Assembly: GCA_021821045.1 (NCBI GenBank)
Contig: JAKACW010000045.1
Coordinates: 1 to 35,793, forward strand
Direction of reading: 5' to 3'
DNA: 35,793 nt
DNA from: Pseudomonadota bacterium
Lineage (GTDB): Bacteria; Pseudomonadota; Gammaproteobacteria; JAADHS01
The notes beneath the pieces were generated by a model that was not told the origin of the DNA, did not search any database, and saw only the letters and a program-made list of their open reading frames with translations. This document shows, piece by piece, positions 16,048 to 24,548 of this stretch. Numbering within the stretch: position 1 is the stretch's first letter; each line of letters begins with the position of its first letter. The position numbers and the translations under genes are program-made.

Positions 16048-17393
16048 GCAGCGTGAACCAGCAGACCTCTCTCGCGGCGCCCCAGGGCGAGGCGACGGTA
16101 TTGTTCGTCGACGATGAAGAAAACATTTTGGCGGCCTTGAAGCGTTTGTTCCGCTCCGGCGGCTACCGACTTTTGACGGCCACCAGCGCGAGCGCGGGGC
16201 TGGAGATTTTGGTGAAGGAGCCGGTCGACGTGGTGATCTCCGACATGCGTATGCCCAATATGGACGGCGCGCAGTTCCTAAAGCTCGTCGCCGAGAAATG
16301 GCCAGATACGATGCGCATGCTCTTGACGGGCTACGCCGACTTGACTTCGGCCGTCAAAGCCATCAACGAGGGGCAGATCTATCGCTACATCAGTAAGCCG
16401 TGGGAAGACAACGACCTTAAACTGACCATGCAGCGCGCTCTGGAGCAGCGCTTTCTCGTCAAGGAAAAGCAGCGCCTGGAGGAACTGACCCGCCGTCAGA
16501 ACCACGAGCTCTCGGAACTTAATGCTGGTTTGGAAAAGAAGGTCAAGGCTCGCACGGCCGAACTGGAACAGATGATGGGCATGCTGGACACCGCCCATCA
16601 GGAACTCAAGCGTCACTACGCCACGACCATCAGCGTCTTTTCGAACTTGGTGGAGCTGCGCGAAGGGCACAGCGCCGGCCATTCGCGCCGGGTTGCGGAT
16701 ATCGCCCGTCGTTTGGCACGCAGGCTGGAATTGGACAAGGCGGCCACCAAGGACGTGATTTTCGCCGCGCTGCTCCATGACATAGGCCAGTTGTCGCTCA
16801 GTGACGAGGTGCTACGCACGCCGTTCAACAACCTCATACAAAAGGACCGCGAAAAGCTCATGCGCCATCCCAAACTAGGGGAGAGCGTGTTGATGGCCTT
16901 GGAACCGCTGCACGGCGCTGCCGCGCTGATCGCCGCTCATCACGAGTGTTACGACGGCAGCGGTTTTCCGAACAAGCTCGCGGGCGAGGCGATTCCGTTG
17001 GGCGCGCGCGTCATCACGGTGGCCGATGATTACGATGCGCTGCAGATGGGTTTGATCGCGCCCAAGCGGTACACGGCCGGGGAGGCGCGAGATTATATCG
17101 TCCAGCAGCGCGACAAGCGCTACGATCCCCGGGTGGTTGACGCCTTCGCGTTGATTGTCGAAGAGATCGCTCGCGAGGAGCGCTTGGCACCCGCCGTAAC
17201 GGTGAAGTTAGGCGATCTGAAGCCTGGAATGGTCCTGGCGCGCGACCTGGTGACCGCCGACGGGATGCTGCTGCTTGCCAAAGGTCATGTCTTCGATGGA
17301 CGGTTGATCCACAAGGTTGCCGTGGTGGCCGAGACGCTGGAGCAAGGGCTGCAATTCTTCATCACCCCCGAGTCCGTTGACGGCGCTTCTTGA
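16044..17393 (+). CDS. Response regulator: receiver - coiled coil - HD-GYP (c-di-GMP phosphodiesterase family)
   Basis: 449 residues of RpfG type. Receiver at 17-135 with DDEEN at 23-27, phosphoacceptor D67 (VISDMRMPNMDG) and K118 (YISKPWEDND). Coiled coil at about 135-190. HD-GYP domain at about 192-385: HSAGHSRRVADIA at 209-221, the HD pair in LLHDIGQ (H245, D246), HPKLGE at 275-280, HHECYDGSGFP at 299-309 and VADDYDALQ. A C-terminal tail follows (VTVKLGDLKPGMVLARDL). HD-GYP enzymes hydrolyse c-di-GMP. Two deviations are visible: the usual HDIGK is HDIGQ and GYP is GFP; the metal-binding histidines and aspartates are kept, so activity is plausible but unproven. It is the likely output of the kinases upstream. 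Confidence 0.93.
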   Translation: MSSVNQQTSLAAPQGEATVLFVDDEENILAALKRLFRSGGYRLLTATSASAGLEILVKEPVDVVISDMRMPNMDGAQFLKLVAEKWPDTMRMLLTGYADLTSAVKAINEGQIYRYISKPWEDNDLKLTMQRALEQRFLVKEKQRLEELTRRQNHELSELNAGLEKKVKARTAELEQMMGMLDTAHQELKRHYATTISVFSNLVELREGHSAGHSRRVADIARRLARRLELDKAATKDVIFAALLHDIGQLSLSDEVLRTPFNNLIQKDREKLMRHPKLGESVLMALEPLHGAAALIAAHHECYDGSGFPNKLAGEAIPLGARVITVADDYDALQMGLIAPKRYTAGEARDYIVQQRDKRYDPRVVDAFALIVEEIAREERLAPAVTVKLGDLKPGMVLARDLVTADGMLLLAKGHVFDGRLIHKVAVVAETLEQGLQFFITPESVDGAS

Positions 17394-17642
17394 CCGCCGG
17401 GGCCAGCGCGTGATCCCCATTATCGCGACGTCATAACCGTAGTTGGTTCTATCGTCCCGAAAGGGATTGCTCGATCACGCGAGCGGTCATCTCCAGACGC
17501 GCCGCATCTGTGTTTCCGTTATGTGGCATGTTGCCGTTGCGATCGGCAAATCAGGTTGGGCTTTATGCGTATTTTATTCCACTCAAATCACATGGTCCGT
17601 GCGTCGACATTCTAGGCGTTATCACCTTGCTTTGGAGTCGGC

Positions 17643-18065
17643 GTGGGCGCGCGGGACGAGAAACTCGATCGTAAAATCTTCGCCGGGCTGCGCGCGCTCG
17701 TGGAATCCGCTTTTCCGAAGGAGTGCAAGACCTGCGGGCGCCTGTACGCGAGCGCGGACGATTTCTTCCGGGAAACCGACTCGGTGAACGGTCGCTCTGG
17801 CCTGAAAGCATCTGAGAACGAGGACGGCTCGCCGCTGGTGGAGCTATTTCGCAACTGCGTTTGCGGTTCGACCTTGATGGATGCGTTCCACGACCGGCGC
17901 GATCGCGGCGAGCGCGGTTTGGCGCGGCGCGAAAAGTTCGGAGCCGTGCTCGACCAGTTGGTGGAGACAGGAATGGTGCGGGAGCGGGCGCGCCTGGAAC
18001 TGTTGCGCGTCTTGCGCGGAGAATCCAGTGAAATATTGTCCGAACTGCTAGGCCGCAAGGTTTGA
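17643..18065 (+). CDS. Conserved hypothetical protein with CxxC and CxC motifs
   Basis: 140 residues, soluble. The sequence holds C28-K-T-C31 in ECKTCGRLY and C72-V-C74 in RNCVCGSTLMD, a set that could bind zinc or another metal. The C-terminal 50 residues are charged and helical (FGAVLDQLVETGMVRERARLELL, LRGESSEIL). I have seen similar uncharacterised proteins in betaproteobacteria near two-component genes but know no function. The GTG at 17643-17645 has a TTGGAG ribosome-binding site six bases upstream, and composition matches the flanking genes, so it is probably real. It follows the HD-GYP gene by about 250 bases with nothing recognisable between, so it may be a separate transcript. Confidence 0.75.
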   Translation: MGARDEKLDRKIFAGLRALVESAFPKECKTCGRLYASADDFFRETDSVNGRSGLKASENEDGSPLVELFRNCVCGSTLMDAFHDRRDRGERGLARREKFGAVLDQLVETGMVRERARLELLRVLRGESSEILSELLGRKV

Positions 18066-18325
18066 TTTCTCATTTTCCATATTGCGAACCCCTGTTTCTT
18101 GATTTGACAGGAAAAAGGTTTATGCATTTGTGCATCCTGCCGCCGACAGTTTGTCCATGCTACGCGTGGTTGCTCAGTTGTCTCGGAACCGTCGTGCTTT
18201 GGCTACGGCCGGGATATTCGTAATAGGTAATTCATTGCGGACAGAAATCCACGACACGTCGCTCCACCAGGGTCTATTCGAGTATGTGCGCGGGTTTTCG
18301 TTGGGCTAGGGGCAGGCGCTTCAAT

Positions 18326-19161
18326 ATGTCTCAATGGTCTCTTACGTTGCGTGCGCGTCTGCTGTTTCTGCTGGCGCTGATCGTCGTTCCCGTTTGTACA
18401 CTGATGCCCCACAACGCGAAAGATGTGCGCCGAAGCGAGACTCTTCATATGAAGACGGTCGCGCTGCGAATGGCACGTCTCGTCTTGCTGGAACGGCGAG
18501 AGCTCATCGCAGGCGCGCGGCAGTTGCTTCCCAGTTTGGCGCGGTTACCGAGTCTACGTGCTTCCGATTCCAGGCCTGTCTGCAACAGCGAGCTAGGTAA
18601 GCTGGTCAAGCGACCCCCTACTACGCGAACTTCGGCGTGAGTGGCATCGATGGGTGGATGCGCTGCAGCGGATTGCCGATGAAAGCGCCCGTGTCCATCG
18701 CCGATTGCGACTATTTTCTCCAGGCCATTGAAACCGGTGACTTCGCGGTCGACGGATACCAGATCGGCCGTATCACCGGCAAGAGCGCGATAACTTTCGG
18801 CTATCCCTTGCGCGACGTAAGTGGCCAGACCGATGGAGTCGTCTTTGCAGCGCTCGATCTCGCCTGGTTGAGCCGAAAGTTGACCGAAATCCCGCTACCG
18901 GAAGGAACCACGATAACGATTCTGGATAGTCATGGCACGGTGTTGGCACACCACTTGGCCGGGCCGAACACCGAGTACGTTACTGTTGGAATCCCGCGTT
19001 CCGTCGCCTACGCCGACATTGATGCCCGTTTCCGAAAGGATTTGCTTGCGCTCTTCCTCAACGTGCTGGCGGTCGCCGGTTTGGCATGGATTGGAACCAG
19101 AAACTTCGTTCTGCGGTCGCTCGACGCATTGACAGTCGCCGCCAAACCGCCCGGGTGTTAA
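18326..19161 (+). pseudogene. Membrane sensor (Cache-type) remnant, frameshifted and lacking an output domain
   Basis: The first part starts MSQWSLTLRARLLFLLALIV, a positively charged end and a membrane helix, and reads to about 18615. A frameshift there moves the homology to the next frame, which begins YYANFGVSGIDGWMRC and runs through DCDYFLQAI, GYQIGRITGKSAITFGYPLRD, VVFAALDLAWLS and TTITILDSHGTVLAHHL, a typical double-Cache periplasmic domain as found before GGDEF or kinase modules. A second membrane helix (about 19037-19090) is followed by FVLRSLDAL, where a HAMP-like linker normally starts. The frame ends at TAA 19159-19161 with no HAMP, PAS, GGDEF or kinase after it. It is both frameshifted and truncated and cannot signal as it stands. 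Confidence 0.75.
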
Positions 19162-19278
19162 GCCTACCCAGACTAATAATGCCATCCTGTCGCCAAGGAA
19201 AACATCAGAACGCGTGTTGTGAGCCGTTACAGTGGCATGCATTGGTTTCCTGTCGACACAGCGAGATCTTGGCTTGAA

Positions 19279-21498
19279 ATGACAACCGACGAAGAAGAAT
19301 TTCCGACGAAGCCGGGCGTGGTCGTTTTGCTCGATGGCGCGAGGGTGGAGGGGGAAATGACCCGTTCCGGAGCGCCGAACGACGCCATCCTGGTGAAGCC
19401 GCGTTCGGGAGACTCACAGGCGATTCGTTTGAGTAGCGTGCGTTACGTTTTGTCCCGAACCTCCCGGTCGAATGGCGAGGCCGTTCAAGACCCCGATAGC
19501 GGGCAGGATGCCTCGCGTCCTCGCGAGCTGTATCGGATCAAATATCGCGACGGGCACGTAGTCAAAGGCGCGATCCAAGGTTCGGTGAAGGGCAAGTGCG
19601 GCGTCCACCTTTTTCGCGCGCAGGGTGGCGTTCTTTGGGAGATGTTCATTCCCCATGATGTGATCGACGAGTTCCGTTCGGTTCCCGTCGGCGGGCGCCG
19701 GCGTTCGGGCGAAGAGGCGAGTGCACCGATGCGCGAGGCGGCTGTCGCCAATCCATCGGCGTTGCATGCCCGTACGGTCAGCACGATGGAAGAGCTGAAG
19801 TCAGTCAGTGCGCAACGAGCAGATTTTTCATCGCGCCCTTTGGGACAGATCCTCGTCGACGCCGGACTCATCTCCAAGAAGGATCTGCAAGAGGGGTTGG
19901 CGAGTCTCGAGCGGGCGCCGGGGAAGCGCCTAGGGGACCTGTTGGTCGAGACCGGGCGCTTGACCGCGACCGAACTTCACGAAGCGCTGGCGCGGCAGTT
20001 CGATCTTCCTTTCGTTGATCTGAGAAAGTTCGAAGTGGATCCTTCGGTGCTGTCGCTCATCCCGGCGGCGTTGGCCCGCAAATACAACTTCATGCCCCTG
20101 ATGCTTCACGACGACCATCTCTATATCGCTATCGAGAACCCCCACGACGTGGACGCCGTCAACGCACTCAGATTCGTGGTCGGCCGCAATGTCGAGGTCG
20201 CGGTGTCGACCCAAGAGGACATCAGTTGGGCCATTACGACGTACTACGGCGCCCAGGAGGACGAGGAAGCCCTCGAGGAGCTCGAGAGCCGCGAGGCCGA
20301 CGACGCGGCGGATAAAAAGGACATCGTAGAAGTCGAACGGCTGGGCCGGGAAAAGCCCGTCGTGCGGATGGTCGAGTACATCATTACCGAGGCGATACGA
20401 CGAGGCGCGTCCGACATTCACATTCGACCGAGCCAAGGGGAAGTCAGTCTCGTGTATCGCATCGACGGATCGCTGGTGAAAGTTCGGAGCTTCCGTAAAG
20501 CCCTGCTGCCCGCGGTCGTTAGCCGCATCAAGATCATCGGGCGAATGGACATCTCAGAACGCCGACTTCCCCAGGATGGGCAGGCGCGTGTCGTATATAA
20601 GGGGAAGGCGGTGGACCTGCGAATTTCGGTGATACCCACCGTTGAGGGCGAAAGCATCGTCATCCGCATTCTCGATACGGATGTCGGCATCCGTTCAGTG
20701 AGTCAACTGGGTCTCACGGACATCGATACCCGCATTCTGGAAGGGCTGCTACACAAGAGCTATGGGCTATTTTTGGTGACGGGGCCGACCGGCTCGGGGA
20801 AGTCCACCACCTTGTATGCCGCACTGAACGAGCTGATCAAGCAAAACATCAATATCATAACTGTCGAGGATCCTGTCGAATACCACATTGACAGCATAGA
20901 GCAGATTCAAGTGAAGCCCGATGTTGGCTACACCTTTGCCGAGGCGCTGCGCCACATCCTTCGTCACGATCCGGACGCCATCATGATCGGCGAAATTCGC
21001 GACCAAGAGACGGCCAAGATCGCGGTGGAAAGCGCTCTGACGGGACATGTCGTGTTGAGCACGTTGCACACCAATAGCGCCGCCGCGACGATTGTTCGGC
21101 TGCTCGAAATGGGGCTGGAGTCCTATCTGATTTCTTCCACACTGCTCGGCGTCCTCGCCCAGCGGCTTATCCGACGCAATTGCGCACACTGTCTCGACGT
21201 GGAGGAGGTGGACTCCGCGATACGCCAGTCTTTACGGGTGAGCCAGGATGAAGTTTTCTACAAAGGAAAGGGCTGCGAGCAATGCAACGGAACCGGATAC
21301 AAAGGGCGCATGGTGGCCTACGAACTGCTCCTCGTCGATGAGGCGGTGCGGGAGAGTATCGAGCCCGGTGTCCCCGCCGCTGCAATTCAGAAACCCGCCC
21401 TCGCTGCCGGGATGGTGCCGTTAACGGCCAACGCGCTTGCATCGGCGCGAGCGAAACTGACATCCCTGGCGGAGGTGTACCGGGTCCAGCTTGGGTAG
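19279..21498 (+). CDS. pilB: PilB/GspE-family motor ATPase with two extra N-terminal beta domains and an MshEN domain
   Basis: 739 residues, some 170 longer than usual PilB. Two small repeats at about 8-62 and 82-137 (GVVVLLDGARVEGEM; YRIKYRDGHVVKGAI) resemble DUF6982/Sm-like beta domains. An MshEN module at about 186-325 shows both motifs of the c-di-GMP-binding type: LGQILVDAGLISKKDLQEGL and RLGDLLVETGRLTATELHEA. The ATPase has Walker A GPTGSGKST at 502-510, the aspartate box, Walker B DAIMIGEIRD at 566-575, a His box to TLHTN at 595-599, and a zinc site of two CxxC pairs (635/638, 666/669). PilB drives pilus extension; GspE drives type II secretion. The ATG at 19279 was chosen; a GTG at 19219 is in frame. 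No pilC or pilD gene adjoins, so the exact role is open. Confidence 0.88.
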   Translation: MTTDEEEFPTKPGVVVLLDGARVEGEMTRSGAPNDAILVKPRSGDSQAIRLSSVRYVLSRTSRSNGEAVQDPDSGQDASRPRELYRIKYRDGHVVKGAIQGSVKGKCGVHLFRAQGGVLWEMFIPHDVIDEFRSVPVGGRRRSGEEASAPMREAAVANPSALHARTVSTMEELKSVSAQRADFSSRPLGQILVDAGLISKKDLQEGLASLERAPGKRLGDLLVETGRLTATELHEALARQFDLPFVDLRKFEVDPSVLSLIPAALARKYNFMPLMLHDDHLYIAIENPHDVDAVNALRFVVGRNVEVAVSTQEDISWAITTYYGAQEDEEALEELESREADDAADKKDIVEVERLGREKPVVRMVEYIITEAIRRGASDIHIRPSQGEVSLVYRIDGSLVKVRSFRKALLPAVVSRIKIIGRMDISERRLPQDGQARVVYKGKAVDLRISVIPTVEGESIVIRILDTDVGIRSVSQLGLTDIDTRILEGLLHKSYGLFLVTGPTGSGKSTTLYAALNELIKQNINIITVEDPVEYHIDSIEQIQVKPDVGYTFAEALRHILRHDPDAIMIGEIRDQETAKIAVESALTGHVVLSTLHTNSAAATIVRLLEMGLESYLISSTLLGVLAQRLIRRNCAHCLDVEEVDSAIRQSLRVSQDEVFYKGKGCEQCNGTGYKGRMVAYELLLVDEAVRESIEPGVPAAAIQKPALAAGMVPLTANALASARAKLTSLAEVYRVQLG

Positions 21499-21501
21499 AG
21501 A

Positions 21502-22599
21502 CTAATCGATCGACAGCTTTTCCGGGTGACTGGCTGCGCCACCCTCGAGCATTCGCATCTGAACGCCGACATTGTTCTTCGAGTCGGCCTGCCGCAAGGC
21601 CTCGTCCTTTGAGATTTTTCCGGCCTTGTAGAGGCGCAGCAACGATTGGTCGAAGGTCTGCGTGTTCTCATCCGCGTTGCTGGCCATGACGTCGCGTACC
21701 TTCTCGATCTCGCCCTTTTGAATGAGTTCGCTGACATAAGGCGTGTTGAGAAGAATCTCGACAGCTGGCACCCGCTTGCCGTCGACACCGATGACCAAGC
21801 GCTGGGAAATGATCGCTCTCAGATTCAACGACAGATCCATCAGAATTTGATGGTGCGCGTTTTGCGGAAAGAAATTGATGATGCGCTCTAATGTTTGATA
21901 AGCGTTGGTGGCGTGCAGGGTCGAAAGGCACAGGTGGCCGGTATCGGCGTAGGTAATGGCATGTTCCATGGTGTCACGGTCGCGAATCTCGCCGATGAGA
22001 ATCACGTCGGGCGCTTCGCGCATGGCGCGCCGTAAGGCACTGTCGTACGAATCCGTGTCCGAGCCGATTTCGCGCTGATTTACCAGCGACTTCTTGTGCG
22101 GGTGCAAATATTCGATGGGATCTTCGAGCGTCAGAATATGCCCCGTTCGATGGGCGTTGCGGTAATCGATCATTGCCGCGAGCGTTGTCGACTTTCCGGA
22201 GCCGGTGGAGCCGACGACCAAGACCATTCCCCGTTCCTCCATCACCAGATCGCGTAGGCGCAGAGGAAGATTGAGTTGTTCGATGGTGGGGATCGTGGTG
22301 TTCAGATAGCGCACCACCATGGCCACTTCGCCGCGTTGGCGAAATACGTTCACCCGAAAGCGCCCAAGGTTGGCGACGGACAACCCCATGTCCAGTTCGC
22401 GCGTTCGCTCGAAGTACTTGCGCTGATCGTCGTTCATCACGGAGTAGGCGAGGGTTTGCACTTCGCCGGCTGGCAGAGGGTGGTTGCCGACCGGGGAGAC
22501 AATCCCTTCCACTTTGATGTTCGGCGGGGCACCGGTGGTGAAGTACATGTCCGACGCGCGTTTATCGACCATCAGTCGCAGAAATGCAGTGAGTTCCAT
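21502..22599 (-). CDS. pilU: PilT/PilU-family twitching motility ATPase
   Basis: 365 residues, a hexameric motor ATPase for type IV pilus retraction. N-terminal PAS-like region with MVDKRASDMYFTTGAPP (10-26), Walker A GSTGSGKST at 130-138, aspartate box LEDPIEYLH at 158-166, Walker B DVILIGEIRD at 198-207 and His box TGHLCLSTLHATNA at 220-233. The early KRASDMYFTTGAPPNIKVEG and the C-terminal extension are closer to PilU than to PilT as I know them. PilU works with PilT, but no pilT lies next to it here. It converges with the PilB-like gene; the two stops are three bases apart. A candidate promoter lies about 65 bases upstream. Confidence 0.88.
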   Translation of the reverse strand: MELTAFLRLMVDKRASDMYFTTGAPPNIKVEGIVSPVGNHPLPAGEVQTLAYSVMNDDQRKYFERTRELDMGLSVANLGRFRVNVFRQRGEVAMVVRYLNTTIPTIEQLNLPLRLRDLVMEERGMVLVVGSTGSGKSTTLAAMIDYRNAHRTGHILTLEDPIEYLHPHKKSLVNQREIGSDTDSYDSALRRAMREAPDVILIGEIRDRDTMEHAITYADTGHLCLSTLHATNAYQTLERIINFFPQNAHHQILMDLSLNLRAIISQRLVIGVDGKRVPAVEILLNTPYVSELIQKGEIEKVRDVMASNADENTQTFDQSLLRLYKAGKISKDEALRQADSKNNVGVQMRMLEGGAASHPEKLSID

Positions 22600-22915
22600 C
22601 GCAGGTTGATTCTCCGCTCCAGAGGATGGGAAATACGTCGCGACTGCTCACGCGGCCGCAAATATCTGACATTCGGTAGGTCGGTATGTCAACGTAGAAC
22701 TTTATCCGTGCGTACTGATTTGCCGGAGACGCCCGTGCCTAGACGGATAAAATCGATGGCGCGAGTGTGTCGTTTCATTTGGGGGCGGCGTAATTCCCAG
22801 TTCGGGGGTCGGACAATCGGACGAGAGTTTTCCGGATTGCTCAAGTCCAGGTCAATTCTTCCTCTACCACACTAAACAAAATGAAAAGCCTCGGTTCGAC
22901 ACGCTCAGGAAACAG
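22600..22915. other. Divergent intergenic region between pilU and the GGDEF-type gene
   Basis: No gene is evident in these 316 bases. It must hold the promoters for two divergent genes. The minus-strand candidate for pilU is listed separately. For the plus-strand gene I see only its ribosome-binding site (AGGAAACAG directly before the ATG at 22916) and no convincing promoter boxes. Confidence 0.5.
22664..22692 (-). promoter_or_regulatory. Candidate sigma-70 promoter of pilU
   Basis: On the minus strand a perfect TTGACA (22692-22687) is followed after 17 bases by TCAGAT (22669-22664), a weak match to TATAAT. The distance to the pilU ATG is about 65 bases. The -35 box is strong but the -10 box is poor, so the call is tentative. 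Confidence 0.38.
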
Positions 22916-24538
22916 ATGAACAGTCAACGATGTCGTGATGTTGCGCGAAGCTGCGCACGGCTGGCGCGCATCGTCGTGTTGTTCGGTGCTGTAACACAGG
23001 GTGCGGCGGTCGCTGGCGCGGACTCTTCCCACCGGGAGTGCACTGCAGTCTTTCCCGAGTCGTTTCCCCCTCACTTTCAAGTGACAAACAATGGCGTTCC
23101 GATCGGTTTCGCGATCGAAGCCATGGAGGAGATCGCGACGCAAGGAAAGCTAACGATCAAGTATGTCAGCACGCCAACGTGGGAGGAGGCCATAAGACGG
23201 GTTGTCAGCGGCCAGGCCGATTTGATTCCCAATCTCGGGATAACGGACGAGCGCCGTGCGGCGTTGGATTTCTCGATTCCTTATGAGACCTTTGCTCTTC
23301 GGTTGTTCGTCCGGCGGGAAAACGGCCTCTATACCGGGTTGAGCGATTTTTCCGGCGTGGGCGTGGTGGGGGTGGTGAAGACCAACCTCGGGAAGTCGCT
23401 GGTTGAGGCAAATCCTGGCGTACGTTTCCGAGTCTTCGATTCAGTGACCACCGCCATCGTCGAGTTAAGAAACGGAACGCTCGATGGCATTGTTTTCCCG
23501 GAACAGGTCTTCCTTCATTTCGCATCGCAGATGGGCTATTCCGACCGATTCAAGGCCGTTGGCCCCCCGTTGGCGGTCGTGGAGCGCGCGGTCGCGGTGC
23601 GCAAAGGCGACACTCAACTACTCGCGCAATTGGACGCCGCGATTCCTTCGGTACTCTCATCCGATGCCTTCCAGCGAATCCATTCGCGCTGGTTCCCGGC
23701 CCCGCCGGGTTTTTGGACGACCCGCCGAGTCGCGATCCTGCTTGCGACTCTAGCGATCGCCGGCGGGATTCTAGGCTTTGGCGTTTATCTTGCGCGGCTG
23801 CGGGCAACGAACCGGGCGTTGAATACGGCTCACGGCTTTTGTTCGACGGTTCTGCAGGCCGTACTGGAGGGCGTCATTACCATAGATCGCCACGGGGCTA
23901 TCCGAAGCATCAACTCGGCGGCACAATCGATGTTTGGATACGCCGTGGAGGATATTTTGGGTCGCCACCTGGCGGATCTGTTCGTTCCGGAGGACACCGA
24001 CAAAATCCAGCAATACCTGATGCGCGAGCGTGAGCCGCACTATTCCGCCGACTACAGTCCCATTCCCGTATTTAGAAGCGCGACGGTGCAGCGCAAGTCC
24101 GGCGAGCTGGTTCCGGTGAGATATGGACTGGCTCCAGCCAAGATCGGAGCCGACACCCTTTTCGTTTTAACCGTCCGCGATGTGTCCGAGCAGTTTCGCT
24201 TGGAAAAGCAAATCGAGTTTCTCGTGGACCATGACGAATTGACTGGATTGCTCAACCAGCATGGACTGGCGCTCGTGCTGGGGAGTTTGCTCGGTCAGGC
24301 GCGCCGGCGGAATAGCCCGCTGTGCTGCGTGGCAATAGGCATCATGCATTTTGGTCAGATCAACGAAACGTATGGCCGGGCAGAACAAGATCTCTCAAAA
24401 ATTGAGTGTAAAAGAGGCACGTCGGCTGTCGAAACAGTAGTCGAACGTGCGATCGCAAACGTTGTTCTTTGGACTGCGAGGCCACACGCTGTTTCAAACT
24501 CCGCTGCGAGGAGCCATACCTACACCAACAACTTTTAG
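22916..24538 (+). CDS. Periplasmic binding (SBP_bac_3) - PAS - truncated GGDEF protein
   Basis: 540 residues as read. A signal peptide (to about 36) precedes a family-3 solute-binding-like domain at about 40-262 (PPHFQVTNNGVPIGFAIEAM, GITDERRAALDFSIPY). A membrane helix lies at 271-292. A PAS domain follows at about 306-425 (VLQAVLEGVITIDRHGAIRS), then the start of GGDEF (VDHDELTGLLNQHGL at 437-451). Homology stops at about residue 488 (QINETYGRAEQ); the last 50 residues are not GGDEF-like and the catalytic GGDEF loop is missing. The early GGDEF part is also unusual, with AIGIMHFGQ where a metal-binding DxDxFK is expected. The gene was cut near base 24378, so it cannot be an active diguanylate cyclase. 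Confidence 0.8.
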   Translation: MNSQRCRDVARSCARLARIVVLFGAVTQGAAVAGADSSHRECTAVFPESFPPHFQVTNNGVPIGFAIEAMEEIATQGKLTIKYVSTPTWEEAIRRVVSGQADLIPNLGITDERRAALDFSIPYETFALRLFVRRENGLYTGLSDFSGVGVVGVVKTNLGKSLVEANPGVRFRVFDSVTTAIVELRNGTLDGIVFPEQVFLHFASQMGYSDRFKAVGPPLAVVERAVAVRKGDTQLLAQLDAAIPSVLSSDAFQRIHSRWFPAPPGFWTTRRVAILLATLAIAGGILGFGVYLARLRATNRALNTAHGFCSTVLQAVLEGVITIDRHGAIRSINSAAQSMFGYAVEDILGRHLADLFVPEDTDKIQQYLMREREPHYSADYSPIPVFRSATVQRKSGELVPVRYGLAPAKIGADTLFVLTVRDVSEQFRLEKQIEFLVDHDELTGLLNQHGLALVLGSLLGQARRRNSPLCCVAIGIMHFGQINETYGRAEQDLSKIECKRGTSAVETVVERAIANVVLWTARPHAVSNSAARSHTYTNNF

Positions 24539-24548
24539 GAGTCGTTCG

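Noticed and set aside
17524-17545. TGGCATG...TTGC resembling a sigma-54 promoter
   Set aside because: The GG and GC pairs are twelve bases apart instead of ten, so the spacing does not fit a -24/-12 promoter.
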